Assembly (NCBI RefSeq): GCF_033115175.1
Contig: NC_084835.1
Coordinates: forward strand, 26,307,858-26,371,857
Length of the DNA: 64,000 nucleotides
Source: Lepus europaeus
Taxonomy: Eukaryota > Chordata > Mammalia > Lagomorpha > Leporidae
Reading direction: 5' to 3'
The position numbers and the translations under genes are program-made. Under the pieces are notes generated by a model, which did not search any database, was not told the origin of the DNA, and was given only the letters and a program-made list of their open reading frames with translations. Of this stretch, positions 21,601 through 37,850 are shown piece after piece (the stretch's first letter is position 1; each line of letters starts with the position of its first letter).

Positions 21601-23919
21601 CTGGGAGGGCAGCAAGGGCCACACCACACAGGGCCTCAGAGGCCACAGAGTCCCAAAAACCACAGGGAAATGCACAAGGGGTACAGCCAGAGGTGACAGT
21701 GGGAACTGTGGCGAGTGGGACGTGCTCAATAGGAGGGTGACTCTAGAGCGAGGCAGGGGCTTCAGTTCTGCCCCTCCTGCCTCCTAGGGCTACCTGTCCT
21801 ACATCAAGAGCCTCCCGCTCAACGATATGCCTGAGATCTTTGGCCTGCACGACAACGCCAACATCACTTTCGCCCAGAATGAGACGTTCGCTCTGCTTGG
21901 CGCCATCATCCAGCTGCAACCCAAGTCGTCCTCTGTGGGCGGCCAGGGCCGGGAGGAGGTGGGTGGTGGCAGGAGGAGGAGCTGAGGGCTGGGCAGGACC
22001 ATCCTGCCTCTCCCCAGGTGAAATCCTGCAGGGGAGGGGGAGGGGCCTGCCTGACCCCCAGTGACCTTTGCCTCTGCAGATAGTACAGAACACGGCCCAG
22101 GGTATTCTTCTCAGATTGCCTGAACCTATCAACTTGCAGCAGGTGATGGCCAAGTACCCAGTGCTGTATGAAGAGTCAATGAACACGGTGCTAGTGCAAG
22201 AGGTCATCAGGTAATGCCATGGCCACACCCTAGCCAGCGGCCACTGGGCTGGAGGGAAGAGCCAGGTGCCGTGGCAAATGCTACACATCCATCCAACCTA
22301 ACTCAGCTTCATTTGTATTATTTCCATTTTGTAGATGAGTAAACAGAGGCCCAAAAAGGGTTATGTGACCTAAAGTCAACAACTGGCAAAGGCCGGAGTG
22401 GCATTTGTACCCAGGCTGCTTGACCCAGCTCTGTGCTCTCAGCCTCTATAACGTGCCACCATTTTTCCCACCTCTGGCCCTGACTGCCACACAACCCAGC
22501 TGCCTGCCTGCTTCCTCACCACTGTCTCTAGGTACAACCGGCTGCTGCAGGTGATCATACAAACACTGCGGGACCTGCTCAAGGCGCTCAAGGGGCTGGT
22601 GGTGATGTCCTCACAGCTGGAGCTAATGGCTGCCAGCCTGTACAACAACACCGTGCCCGAGCTCTGGAATGCCAAAGCCTACCCATCGCTCAAGCCGCTG
22701 TCCTCTTGGGTCATGGACCTGCTGCGGCGCCTGGACTTCCTGCAAGCCTGGATCCAGGGTGGCATCCCGGCTGTCTTCTGGATCAGTGGCTTCTTCTTCC
22801 CCCAGGCTTTCCTGACAGGCACTCTGCAGAACTTTGCCCGCAAGTCCATCATCTCCATCGACACCATCTCCTTCTCATTCAAGGTCTGGGCACAACCAGG
22901 GCCAGGTCAGGTGACAGGCTGGGGGACAGCCCAGGCAGGAAGGATAAAGAGGCCACAGCTGGCTGGTAGTCAGGGAACTCTGACCATGCCCCCAGGGAAA
23001 TTCCCAGGGGCAGGGCAAACACAGACCACCAGCTACAGTGCTGGGTAAAGGGCAGGCGGGCAGGTAGCAGCTCTTGGGAGGAAGATTCTGGGTGTCAGTG
23101 TATGTGTGCATGTCCACGTGTCCTCCATAGGTAATGCCCCAGTCACCATCAGAGCTCAAGGAAAGGCCTGAAGTGGGATGCTACATCCACGGACTGTTCC
23201 TGGAAGGTGCCCGCTGGGACCCAGTGGCCTTCCAGCTGGCTGAGTCCCGGCCCAAGGAGCTGTACACAGAGATGGCTGTTATCTGGCTTGTGCCTACACC
23301 CAACCGCAAGGCCCAGGGCCAGGATTTCTACCTGTGTCCCATCTACAAAACACTGACACGTGCTGGTAAGGGGCCTAGGGCAGACAGCCTGCACTCCCAA
23401 GTGGAGGCCCAGGAAGCCAGACTAACGCAGGTTAGCTGAACAGGAAGGCTGGCAGAGGTTTGGGACTGAACAGAGCCAGACCAGCAGCAAGCAGGTTAGC
23501 TAATGCCGAGGGCTGTGTGTACCACCTGTGTGCCTCCTTCAGCAGCTCCACCTTGGGGCAAAGGCATAACTGAGGCCCAGAGCAGGGCCCCTTTCCCATC
23601 TTCCATCCCTTCTACAATAACCCCAGGCAGGTCTGAGCCTTGGCCCTGACTCACTTGCCATGCAGGCTGCTTCTTGGGCCAGAAACACATCCCTGTTCCC
23701 AACTGTCTGCCAAACTCGCCACCCCCATTCCTGCCCTCTCCTTCCTCTGGTAGAGAGAGGGCCCAGCATGACCCTCTCCCCTTCTTACCTGTTCCAGGAA
23801 CACTCTCAACCACAGGCCACTCCACCAACTATGTCATTGCCGTGGAGATCCCCACCGACCGGCCCCAGCGGCACTGGATAAAGCGTGGCGTGGCCCTCAT
23901 CTGTGCCCTGGACTACTAG
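1..23919 (+). CDS. DNAH1: DNAH1, axonemal dynein heavy chain 1 (3' part, 40 exons)
   Basis: Heavy chain of an inner-arm axonemal dynein, the ATP-driven motor of cilia and sperm flagella. The window holds about the last 2193 of roughly 4265 residues. Exons: 1-42, 393-551, 652-759, 1825-1965, 2055-2215, 2663-2820, 3111-3284, 5283-5321, 6252-6430, 7333-7563, 8220-8416, 8866-9001, 9720-9928, 10060-10231, 10964-11155, 11393-11503, 11675-11860, 12176-12367, 13213-13380, 13464-13655, 13754-13885, 14250-14375, 16094-16213, 16322-16471, 16563-16723, 17792-18017, 18112-18307, 18547-18698, 19243-19439, 19626-19770, 20001-20159, 20233-20364, 20701-20871, 20952-21131, 21210-21386, 21788-21958, 22080-22210, 22532-22883, 23131-23365, 23798-23919. 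They total 6582 nt with consistent phases and no stop before the terminal TAG. Order: AAA3, AAA4, stalk with microtubule-binding tip, AAA5, AAA6, C-terminal region ending [10 protein letters not shown]. Two introns start with GC (2216 and 19771). The upstream half lies left of the window. Identity is near certain; borders of a few exons may shift by some bases. Confidence 0.96.
865..1000 (-). repeat. MIR fragment (DNAH1 intron)
   Basis: Diverged match to the reversed MIR core: ACAAAGAAATGGAGTCTCAGAGCAGTCACAA followed by a gap and GAACCTGGGGCTGGGAGCC. The 760-1824 intron shows nothing else I recognise. Confidence 0.45.
2055..2820 (+). other. DNAH1: DNAH1 AAA3 nucleotide-binding module (Walker A and B)
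   Basis: The exon at 2055-2215 encodes a P-loop, GPTGTGKT, at 2067-2090. The next exon (2663-2820) encodes the Walker B stretch [11 protein letters not shown] near 2700-2730, with the paired acidic residues expected for ATP binding in dynein AAA3. The intron between them has a GC donor. Placement as AAA3 follows from its position before the GVGGSGRSS loop of AAA4; domain numbering is from knowledge of the family. Confidence 0.85.
3400..3545 (+). repeat. MIR element (DNAH1 intron)
   Basis: Contains the typical MIR body: GAGCCTCAGTTTCTTTG, then AAAATGGG, a T-rich gap, and AGCCTGGCACGTGGTGATTGC near the 3' side. Confidence 0.6.
3610..3790 (+). repeat. Truncated C-repeat SINE, old subfamily
   Basis: Starts TTTAGCCTGGCAGCTAAAACACC and continues with the degenerate tRNA-like body and CCTACCACCCAAGGTGGGACCTGGA. 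It lacks a poly(A) tail because later insertions follow directly. Confidence 0.55.
3795..4394 (-). repeat. C-repeat SINE (-) split by a younger SINE
   Basis: Left part 3795-3874 begins with the reversed tail (AAGATTTATTTGTTTATTTG) and GA repeats. Right part 4143-4394 resumes with the body and ends GGCTTAGCCTACTACCATACAG. A second SINE fills 3875-4142. The break is marked by an 18-bp duplication. Confidence 0.82.
3875..4142 (-). repeat. Young C-repeat SINE (CSINE2-like, -) nested in an older one
   Basis: Begins with the T-run and TTGACAGGCAGAGTGGACAGTGAG and ends GATTAGCCTATTGAGCCATGGCACCAGCC. It has an internal deletion between CCAGGTGCTTCTCC and AGAGAGCTGGACTAGAAG. It is flanked by perfect copies of TAGGTCTTCCATCCTCTT at 3857-3874 and 4143-4160. 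Confidence 0.88.
4427..4893. repeat. Mariner-like MITE split by a SINE
   Basis: Left piece 4427-4450 (ATTCATGGAAGATGCATATTAT) and right piece about 4799-4893 (GCATGGATTTCAATAAAC ... TTTTAATTCCATTTTCCACC). The right piece resembles the element at 60745-60923 in the same order. The SINE at 4461-4788 sits between. Confidence 0.5.
4461..4788 (+). repeat. C-repeat SINE (+) in DNAH1 intron
   Basis: Begins GGGGCTGGTGCTTTGGC and ends with CT repeats, CTTTCGAATAAAAATAAATAAATC and an A-rich tail. Flanked by AAAAAGTCAA at 4451-4460 and 4789-4798. Confidence 0.85.
5322..6251. other. DNAH1 intron, no feature recognised
   Basis: GC-rich unique intron. I see no repeat, RNA gene or conserved coding pattern. 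Confidence 0.5.
6431..7332. other. DNAH1 intron, no feature recognised
   Basis: G-rich unique intron with runs of GGGGG and GGAG; no repeat family or gene recognised. Confidence 0.5.
8220..9001 (+). other. DNAH1: DNAH1 AAA4 P-loop exons
   Basis: The exon at 8220-8416 encodes [18 protein letters not shown] (about 8358-8411), the Walker A loop typical of dynein AAA4. The following exon (8866-9001) gives [14 protein letters not shown] and the start of the downstream strand. Both match the human protein closely in memory. Confidence 0.82.
9002..9719. other. DNAH1 intron with a short GT/G run
   Basis: Mostly unique. A (GT)n-like run passing into poly(G) lies near 9182-9202. No gene or transposon recognised. 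Confidence 0.45.
10325..10440 (+). repeat. MIR fragment (DNAH1 intron)
   Basis: The stretch TTAGCCTCAGTTTTCTCATTTGTA with a following GTGGGG matches the MIR body; ends are unclear. Confidence 0.5.
11393..13885 (+). other. DNAH1: DNAH1 stalk: coiled coil and microtubule-binding tip
   Basis: Exons 11393-11503 and 11675-11860 are rich in Glu, Lys, Ala and Gln in a heptad-like pattern (first stalk helix). Exons 12176-12367 and 13213-13380 carry the globular tip, including [18 protein letters not shown] and [13 protein letters not shown]. Exons 13464-13655 and 13754-13885 return to a charged helical pattern (second helix). The tip is where the motor touches the microtubule. A SINE sits in the intron at 12368-13212 but does not touch coding sequence. 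Confidence 0.8.
12621..12936 (-). repeat. C-repeat SINE (-) in DNAH1 intron
   Basis: Starts with a short (TATG)n run, then TATTTGAAAGACGGAGTTATAG, GA repeats, the standard body and GCTATGCCACAGCACTGGCCCC. The flanks share AGCCAT. Confidence 0.82.
13995..14140 (-). repeat. MIR fragment (DNAH1 intron)
   Basis: Reversed MIR order: GCTTAGCACTGTGCC, GATCCTCACAGC, GCCCCTGTTTCACAGATGGG. Diverged but collinear. Confidence 0.5.
14585..14941 (-). repeat. C-repeat SINE (-) with long GA tract
   Basis: Reversed tail TTTATTTATTTGAAAGTC, a (GGGA/GA)n tract near 14628-14688, then the body ending TTGCCACAGTGCCAGCC. Confidence 0.82.
15027..15305 (+). repeat. C-repeat SINE (+), first of a tandem pair
   Basis: Begins TTGGGGCCAGTGTTGTACAG and ends AACATTAAAATAAATAAACC plus an A-rich tail, with a short (TG)n/(GA)n tract near 15240. 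Flanking bases share AGTCA. Confidence 0.75.
15324..15737 (+). repeat. C-repeat SINE (+) with expanded GAAA tail, second of the pair
   Basis: Begins GGGCCAGTGTTGTGATGC. The tail has grown into an imperfect (GAAA)n/(GA)n microsatellite at about 15653-15737. Flanked by AGTCACATCTGA at 15312-15323 and 15738-15749. Confidence 0.86.
17190..17488 (-). repeat. C-repeat SINE (-), old copy
   Basis: Reversed A-tail/TTTATTTGAAAGGCAG at the left, body with CCAGGAGCCAGGAACTCCA, and end GCCGTGCCAAATGCCTGCCCC. More diverged than the PHF7 copies. Confidence 0.75.
18990..19085 (-). repeat. MIR fragment (DNAH1 intron)
   Basis: CACACGAGGAGACTGAGGCTGGGAGAGGTCCAG matches the reversed MIR core; ends not clear. 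Confidence 0.5.
22285..22455 (-). repeat. MIR element (DNAH1 intron)
   Basis: Reversed MIR in good order: ATTATTTCCATTTTGTAGATGAG, AACAGAGGCCC, TATGTGACC, GTACCCAGGCTGC, GCTCTCAGCCTCTATAACG. Confidence 0.68.
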
Positions 23920-23942
23920 GCCCAGACAGGAGGGCTGGAGCC

Positions 23943-23948
23943 ATTAAA
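23943..23948 (+). terminator. DNAH1: DNAH1 poly(A) signal ATTAAA
   Basis: ATTAAA lies 24 bases after the DNAH1 stop, which makes for a very short 3' UTR. It is the common variant of AATAAA and is followed by a T/G-rich stretch. Assigned from position and motif; no transcript evidence is available. Confidence 0.65.
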
Positions 23949-24442
23949 GTTGGGTTTTCCGAAGTCCAGTTGTGCCTCAGCTGTGTGCATAGGGCCCCTC
24001 TGTGAGACTCGCTGCCGGGGTAGCGGGGAGAGGCTGTGGCAGCCAGCAGAGAACGCAGTCAGGGGCTGGAAGGCAGAGATAGCAGCTCGGGCCTGCTGTG
24101 CCTGTCCCAGTGCAACAAGGAAAGAGGCGTGCACCATCCCAGGTCCCAGTGCCCTTCCAGGGAACTCCAGGCAGCAAGCACCTCTCCAAGGTGTGAAGCC
24201 ACCAGATGTGGTGCGAGCCATGCCCTGTCCCCACAAAGTACACCCTGTCTACGCCCACCTCAAACTCCTCTTCGGCTTGGGCCCCAATTCCCAGGCCTAG
24301 GGTCTCAAGGATCTCTGGTCTGGAAGGCCGGATGCCCCAGGAACCCACACTTCTCACAGGGCCCCTTGGCCCAAGAGGTCCTGGTAGACCCCCTCACTCC
24401 CACCCAGCCGCAGCAACCACGGGAAGGTTCATTTCTCAGGAT
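23949..24442. other. DNAH1/BAP1 tail-to-tail spacer
   Basis: About 495 bases between the two poly(A) signals, of which part will be transcribed past each cleavage site. No repeat and no gene recognised. Confidence 0.55.
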
Positions 24443-24448
24443 TTTATT
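24443..24448 (-). terminator. BAP1: BAP1 poly(A) signal AATAAA
   Basis: TTTATT on the + strand reads AATAAA on the - strand. It lies about 1.18 kb past the BAP1 stop, a 3' UTR of roughly the size I recall for human BAP1. No other clear AATAAA sits between it and the stop. Confidence 0.65.
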
Positions 24449-25623
24449 CATTCATTGATCCAGTATTTATAGGGGCCAAGGGGTCAGGCCATGCTCAGCC
24501 CAGACAGAGGCAGTGGTCATACCTGCTGGTCCCCCAGTCACTATGTACAGATAAAGGGCCTGCTTGAATGACCTTCAGAAAGCCATCTGGCAGAGGCCAT
24601 GGGGCCAGGTTGGGGCCTGAGCTGCAGCCAGGGCTAAGCCCATTGCCACTTGGCATCAGACCCTCTGGGAACACAGGAACTCCAAACTGGATATCTTGAT
24701 CCTGCTGCCCCCCACCCTGAGTGCCTTGCAGAGGCTGTGGAAGCTGGCGTAGCAGGGAGAGCCGAGTGGCATCCGCTTCCTGCAAGCAGCCCTGGCTCCA
24801 CCATCTCTAAGAGGAGGGAGACATGGTAATACTGAGGGGCTGGGCAGAGGCTCCTGAGCCCCAGGCAGGCCCACAGCCAGGCCCACAACACTGAAGGCAA
24901 AGAGCCCCAGAGCCTTGCTTTGGAGGACAGTCTCAACAAGCCCGGCTAGGCTAGAGCTAGGACAAGTTAGACCACCAGACAGCTCAAACCCTTGTCTGCT
25001 CGGGCCATGGGATCCCAGCAGCTGCTCATCCCACCTGTGCTCATCCCACCTCCCAAGCCAGCCCAGCAGCCAGGTCCAACTTTGGCTCTCCCAAGAGGAA
25101 GGGATGGTGAGCCTGGTTTCCTCACGACAGGGACAAGCTGGTGGCTGTGGCCTGAACAGAGGGCTCGGTGCCTTCCCAGGCTCTGCAGCTATGACCCTGA
25201 TGTGATGCAAGGGCCTGGGCCTACCAGGACGATGGCTGCTGGGAGAGAAAGCAGAGTCAGAAAGCCAACTCCGTCAACATGGTGGCAAGATGAGTTGGAG
25301 CCCAGAAAAATAGACGTCTTCCATAAGTAAAATATATATTCTGCTGTCCAGGCAGAAGGGCTGGGTCCTGCTGCTCCACAGCCGGCTGTGGAGGGAGCGC
25401 AGCACCCTGCTGGGCCCCATCTCCAGCTGCTGCTTCCTGAGCACGACAGGGCTGGCCTGCCTCTGCCAGGCCCCAGGGTGCGATATGGCCTGGCTCCCAT
25501 TCCCAGGGCTCGAGCTCTTCGACTGGAACTATTTGGTAATACTGGGACGAGGGGGAGTGGGCAGGGAGGGGCCCCGGGGAGGGCCGCACGGCAAGAGCGG
25601 GCTGTAGTCATGGCCAGCAGTCC
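24449..25623 (-). other. BAP1: BAP1 3' UTR
   Basis: Non-repetitive sequence from the stop codon to the poly(A) signal, with no interspersed repeat recognised. Its left end is inferred from the AATAAA position. Confidence 0.6.
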
Positions 25624-33151
<7,528 letters not shown>

Positions 33152-33450
33152 CTTCCCGCGGGGCGGCCCCTCAGCGCCATGTCCAGGCCCTCCCGACCCA
33201 CCGCCGCCCCCGCCGGGAGCCCCCCCACCGCCCCCGGGGCCCCTCAGCCCCACACACAGACAACCCGGCCCCACCGCGTCACCCGCCTGCGCCGGTGGCA
33301 CAACGTCACCACTGTGCGACGGCCCCGCCCGCCGCTGGGCTCCTCTTCCGCCTGTCCGGTAGCGGCTGAGGGCGCGCGCCCGGACGCCGACGCACGTGCG
33401 TGGGGGGCGGAGCGAGCGGGGAGGGGCGGGGAGGGGCGGGGAAGGGAGGG

Positions 33451-33501
33451 CGCGCGGCCGTTAGCGCGCGGCCGTTAGCGGTCTCCCTGGGCCAACGGTT
33501 G
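33451..33501. promoter_or_regulatory. Cluster of three MYB-type sites in the BAP1/PHF7 promoter
   Basis: Two copies of a 14-bp unit (33451-33464 and 33465-33478) each hold CCGTTA, the reverse complement of the MYB core TAACGG, at 33458-33463 and 33472-33477. A third site, CAACGGTTG, at 33493-33501 is a near-palindrome that fits MYB on both strands. Sites are seen directly; binding is inference. Confidence 0.5.
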
Positions 33502-33850
33502 CTGTCGCAGCGGTCCCCGTCGTTCGCGGTCCGCGTGACCGGGTCCCCGTTTGCGCGCTCGCTCCCTGCGGCAGCGCAGTCACCGCGCGGGGCGGCCGCC
33601 GTGAGGAGGTTGTGACCACGAATATCTTAAAACTCCCGGACAGCGGCGCCCTCAGCGACAGCTGGGTGGACGGCCCCGGCCCGGTGCGGCGGCCCGAGAG
33701 CTACCGCGAGGAGGGAGCGGCGGAGGCCACCTGCAGCCCGGCCCCGCACCAGCCACCCGGCGGGCGTGACATGAGCCTGGCCCGGCGTCCGCGGGATGCG
33801 CCTTGAGCCCCTTCTCCGACTCTTACCTCCGGGGCACGGCTGTGACCACA

Positions 33851-34924
33851 CCGACACGTGTTTTCCAAATAACTATCGTTGTGTATTCCGGCGGCGGCGG
33901 CGGGACCGAACACTCATTTATTTTTAATTTTCTCACCACGCGTTCCTCAGCACTTGCCCAGCGAAACGACTTGGTTTGCGGAAGGCCGCCTCTGCGCAAC
34001 GTCTCTCCTCGCACACTCCGAAGACCGCTGCGCACAGCATCCCGTCCAAGGAACGTCCTGGCCCAGCGATGCAAAGAACTGACGTTGCAAGGTTTTATTT
34101 CTATTGCTAGACGGCCCCCAGCCGGATGACCCCCAGCGCCAGCGGCGTCCCCCGTGGGATCTTCTCTCTCCTCGTCCAGCCCGCCCAAGTGCTGTCCTTA
34201 AGAAGCCTACAGGTGTCGTTAGTTCTGCGACCGCAGCTCACGGGTTGGAACAGGAGATGGAGCCGGTCCCAAGAAAGGGGGTGCAGGACAGCCTGGCTTT
34301 GCTGAGTAGGCTGCTTCGTGCAGAGTAGTTGCAGGTTCAAGATCTGCAGCCTGATCCCGGGCGGCCAGTGGCCGAGTGTGTGTCTCTGGAGGGACCTGAT
34401 TGACCCAGCTGTCTAGAAAGTGGAGGGAAGATCCTCTTCCGGCCCCGGACTGTGCGCTGGCTTGCCTTCATAGGGGTTGCTTTATTTTATGTGTCTGCCT
34501 TCACTTTCAGCATTAACGCATCCAGTGCGAACTGTAACTTTGCAGTCTGCTGACACTGGTGGCAAGGTGTCTTCTACCTCCGCCCTGATCTAGACAAAAA
34601 TTGGGGACAGGCTGAAACTTTGGCTGCCAGAGCCTTGGTGAAGAGGAGCTGTGGGGCTTGAGGGAGGCACTTGTCAGTGTAAGCTTCTGTCCCTTGCTAG
34701 AGGGAGCTGCTGCTACCAGGCAGCCAGAAGCTCAGAGGCTCCTCTTCCTAGGAAAGAACAGCCTTGTCCAGCTGTTACTGCATAGAATTAAGGACCATGC
34801 TTGGGTGCAGAAGAGCCCATTTTCCCGAGTGCTTTCTCGTGAATTCATTAGGCACGAGTTGGGTCAAACAGTGGTTCCAGGTTCTTCCGCGGCTACGCTG
34901 TGTCATAGCAGTATAGCGTGGGAG
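33851..34924. other. PHF7 upstream/intron 1 region, nothing assigned
   Basis: Should contain the rest of PHF7 intron 1. A short GGC repeat lies at about 33889-33902. I found no convincing first-exon donor, coding pattern or repeat. Confidence 0.4.
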
Positions 34925-35145
34925 TAAATGACAGCCTTTGGAGCCCTGCTAACTTGGGTTCACATCCCATCTGTATGTATCACTAACTGACCTTGGGCAA
35001 GCTACTGACCTCACTGAGCCTCAGTCACCGCTTGGAAATAGGGACAGTAATGGTACATACCACATGGAATTTCTGTGAGGTAACACATGTGCAGGGCCTA
35101 GAATAGTCCTTGGTACAATTGAATAATTATTGGCCATCACCAGCG
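34925..35145 (+). repeat. MIR element (PHF7 intron 1)
   Basis: Nearly full MIR order: GACAGCCTTTGGAGCCCTGC, CTTGGGTTCACATCCCATC, CTGACCTTGGGCAAGC, GAGCCTCAGTCACC, AATAGGGACAGTAATGGTAC, CAGGGCCTAGAATAGTCC. Confidence 0.75.
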
Positions 35146-35348
35146 TTGATACTGGGTGTGTTCCTTTGATTCCATTGCATAGGTTGGGAGGTGAAGCACA
35201 CCTTTACCTTGACCCTGTGGACTTGATAGCCAAATGTGGAATTAAATTGCTGACCAGGCCCTGTTTATATTTATAGCTGGAAGAGCGTGTATTGTCCTCA
35301 TAATCATATAGAAGAATCCGAGATAAGAGAGGCAGTTAGCAGCAGCGA

Positions 35349-37807
35349 ATGAAGACTGTAAAAGAAAAGAAGAAGGAATGCCAAAGATTAAGGTAGGGTA
35401 GGTCACATCAGAGAATTGGGGAGAAAGTGTCCCAAGAGCCTGTGGGACGTGCTACATTTTTTGTCCCCTGTGGCGTGGTCTCAGGCTGGGGGTGGATGAT
35501 GTGGAAGCACACACGAGTTGTTCCCTGGGAGCTGCCTGCCTTACCTGTCTTCTCAGGGCTCTCCCTACTAGCAAAGTGCTGATTCTGCAGCCTTATACCC
35601 GCGTCCACATCCTGGCTCTGCTACTTGCTAATCGTGTGGCCTGGCACAAGGCATTTCGTTTCTTTATGCCTTAGTTTCTTCATGTGGAAAATGTACATCA
35701 TAATAACACCGACTTTTTAGAGTGTTCTGTAGCTTCATTGTGCTGATGCTCCTTGTAAAATGGCAAGAATAGTGCCTTGTTGGCCGGCGCCACAGCTCAC
35801 TTGGCTAATCCTCCGCCTTGCGGCGCCGGCACACCAGGTTCTAGTGCTAGTCGGGGCGCCGGATTCTATCCTGGTTGCCCCTCTTCCAGGCCAGCTCTCT
35901 GCTATGGCCCGGGAAGGCAGTGGAGGATGGCCCAAGTGCTTGGGCCCTGCACCCGCATGGGAGACCAGGAGAAGCACCTGGCTCCTGGCTTTGGATCGGC
36001 ACAGCGCGCCGGCTGTAGCGGCCATTTGGGGAGTGAACCAACAGAAGACAGAAGGAAGACCTTTCTCTCTGTCTCTCTCTCACTGTCTAACTCTGCCTGT
36101 CAAAAAAGAAAAAAAAAAAAAGAATAGTGCCTAGCAGTGGGCAGTGCTCAGTCAACTTTGGCATTGCTTTAGTATGCTTTGTGAAAGTGGAGCTGCCTGA
36201 GATTCAGAATAGCTGGCAGAAGAAGCAGTAAAAAATCAACACAGGCAGTGCAGGGCTGTGGGCAGAAAGACAGTTACAGTGTGATCCTGTCCTCAAATAA
36301 CTCAGCACGTATGCTTTGTGCTTTCAAAAAATGAAAATAGGCCGGCACCGCAGCTCACTAGGCTAATCCCCTGCCTGTGGTGCCGGCACCCCGGGTTCTA
36401 GTCCTGGTTGGGGCGCCAGATTCTTTTTTTTTTTTTTTTTTTGACAGGCAGAGTGGACAGTGAGAGAGAGACAGAGAGAAAGGTCTTCCTTTGCTGTTGG
36501 TTCACCCTCCAATGGCCGCCGCGGTAGGCGTGCTGCGGCCGGCGCACCGCGCCGATCCGATGGCAGGAGCCAGGTGCTTCTCCTGGTCTCCCATGGGGTG
36601 CAGGGCCCAAGGACTTGGGCCATCCTCCACTGCACTCCCTGGCCACAGCAGAGAGCTGGCCTGGAAGAGGGGCAACCGGGACAGGACCGGTGCCCCGACC
36701 GGGACTAGAACCTGGTGTGTCGGCGCCGCAAGGCGGAGGATTAGCCTAGTGAGCCGCGGCGCCGGCCAAGGGGCGCCGGATTCTGTCCTGGTTGCCCCTC
36801 TTCCAGTCCAGCTCTCTGCTGTGGCCCGGGAGTGCAGTGGAGGATGGCCCAAGTGCTTGTGCCCTGCACCCGCATGGGAGACCAGCAGAAAGCACCTGGC
36901 TCCTGGCTTCAGATCGGCACAGCGCACCATCCGTAGCGGCCATTTTGGGGGGTGAACCAATGGAAGGAAGGAAGACCTTTCTGTCTAACTCTGCCTGGCC
37001 AAAAAAAAAAAAAAAGAAAAGAAAAGAAGCTGATGTCTTAGCCTTTGGGTATTTTATTGTTTGATCAGATCTATGGCATTTTAAGGGAAATGTTACAAGG
37101 GTCATCAACAGGGTCCTCAAAGACCACCTTACACTGCTTTCTCTTGTACAGAAAATCTGCCAAGACCAAGAGGCTAGCCCAGAAGAAGCCATCTTCAGGA
37201 CCTGGTAAGAACGACTGGAAGTTATGTTCAGCTGCTGCCTCCAAACCTGGGCGAAGAAGGCCTTCTGTGTGGGGCAGTATACTTGCTTCTGTTACCATCA
37301 ACCCCACTTCCTTCCCAGATTCTCTAAAATCCAGAAGAACTCAGCATAGGTAATTTAAAATTTTCATGTTCAAAGTTCAAGCAACTAGTAATTAAAGCCA
37401 CTTGAGATGAGAAAAAAAAACAAAACTATAAAGTGAGAAGTTGCAGCCAACTCCTTCAGAGTGAACAAGATTACATAAAAACCTAGTTGACGGGCCGGTG
37501 CCGCGACTCACTAGGCTAATCCTCCGCCTGCAGTGCCGACACCCCAGGTTCTAGTCCCGGTGGGGCACCGGATTCTGTCCTGATTGCTCCTCTTCCAGTC
37601 CAGCTCTTTGCTGTGGCCCGGGAGTGCAGTGGAGGATGGCCCAGGTCCTTGGGCCCTGCACCCGCATGGGAGACCAAGAGGAAGCACCTAGCTCCTGGCT
37701 TTGGATTGGCGCAGCGCGCCGGCTGTAGCGGCCACTTGGGGGGTGAACCAACGGAAAAAGGAAGACCTTTCTCTCTGTCTCTCTCTCTCACTGTCCACTC
37801 TGCCTGT

Positions 37808-37850
<43 letters not shown>

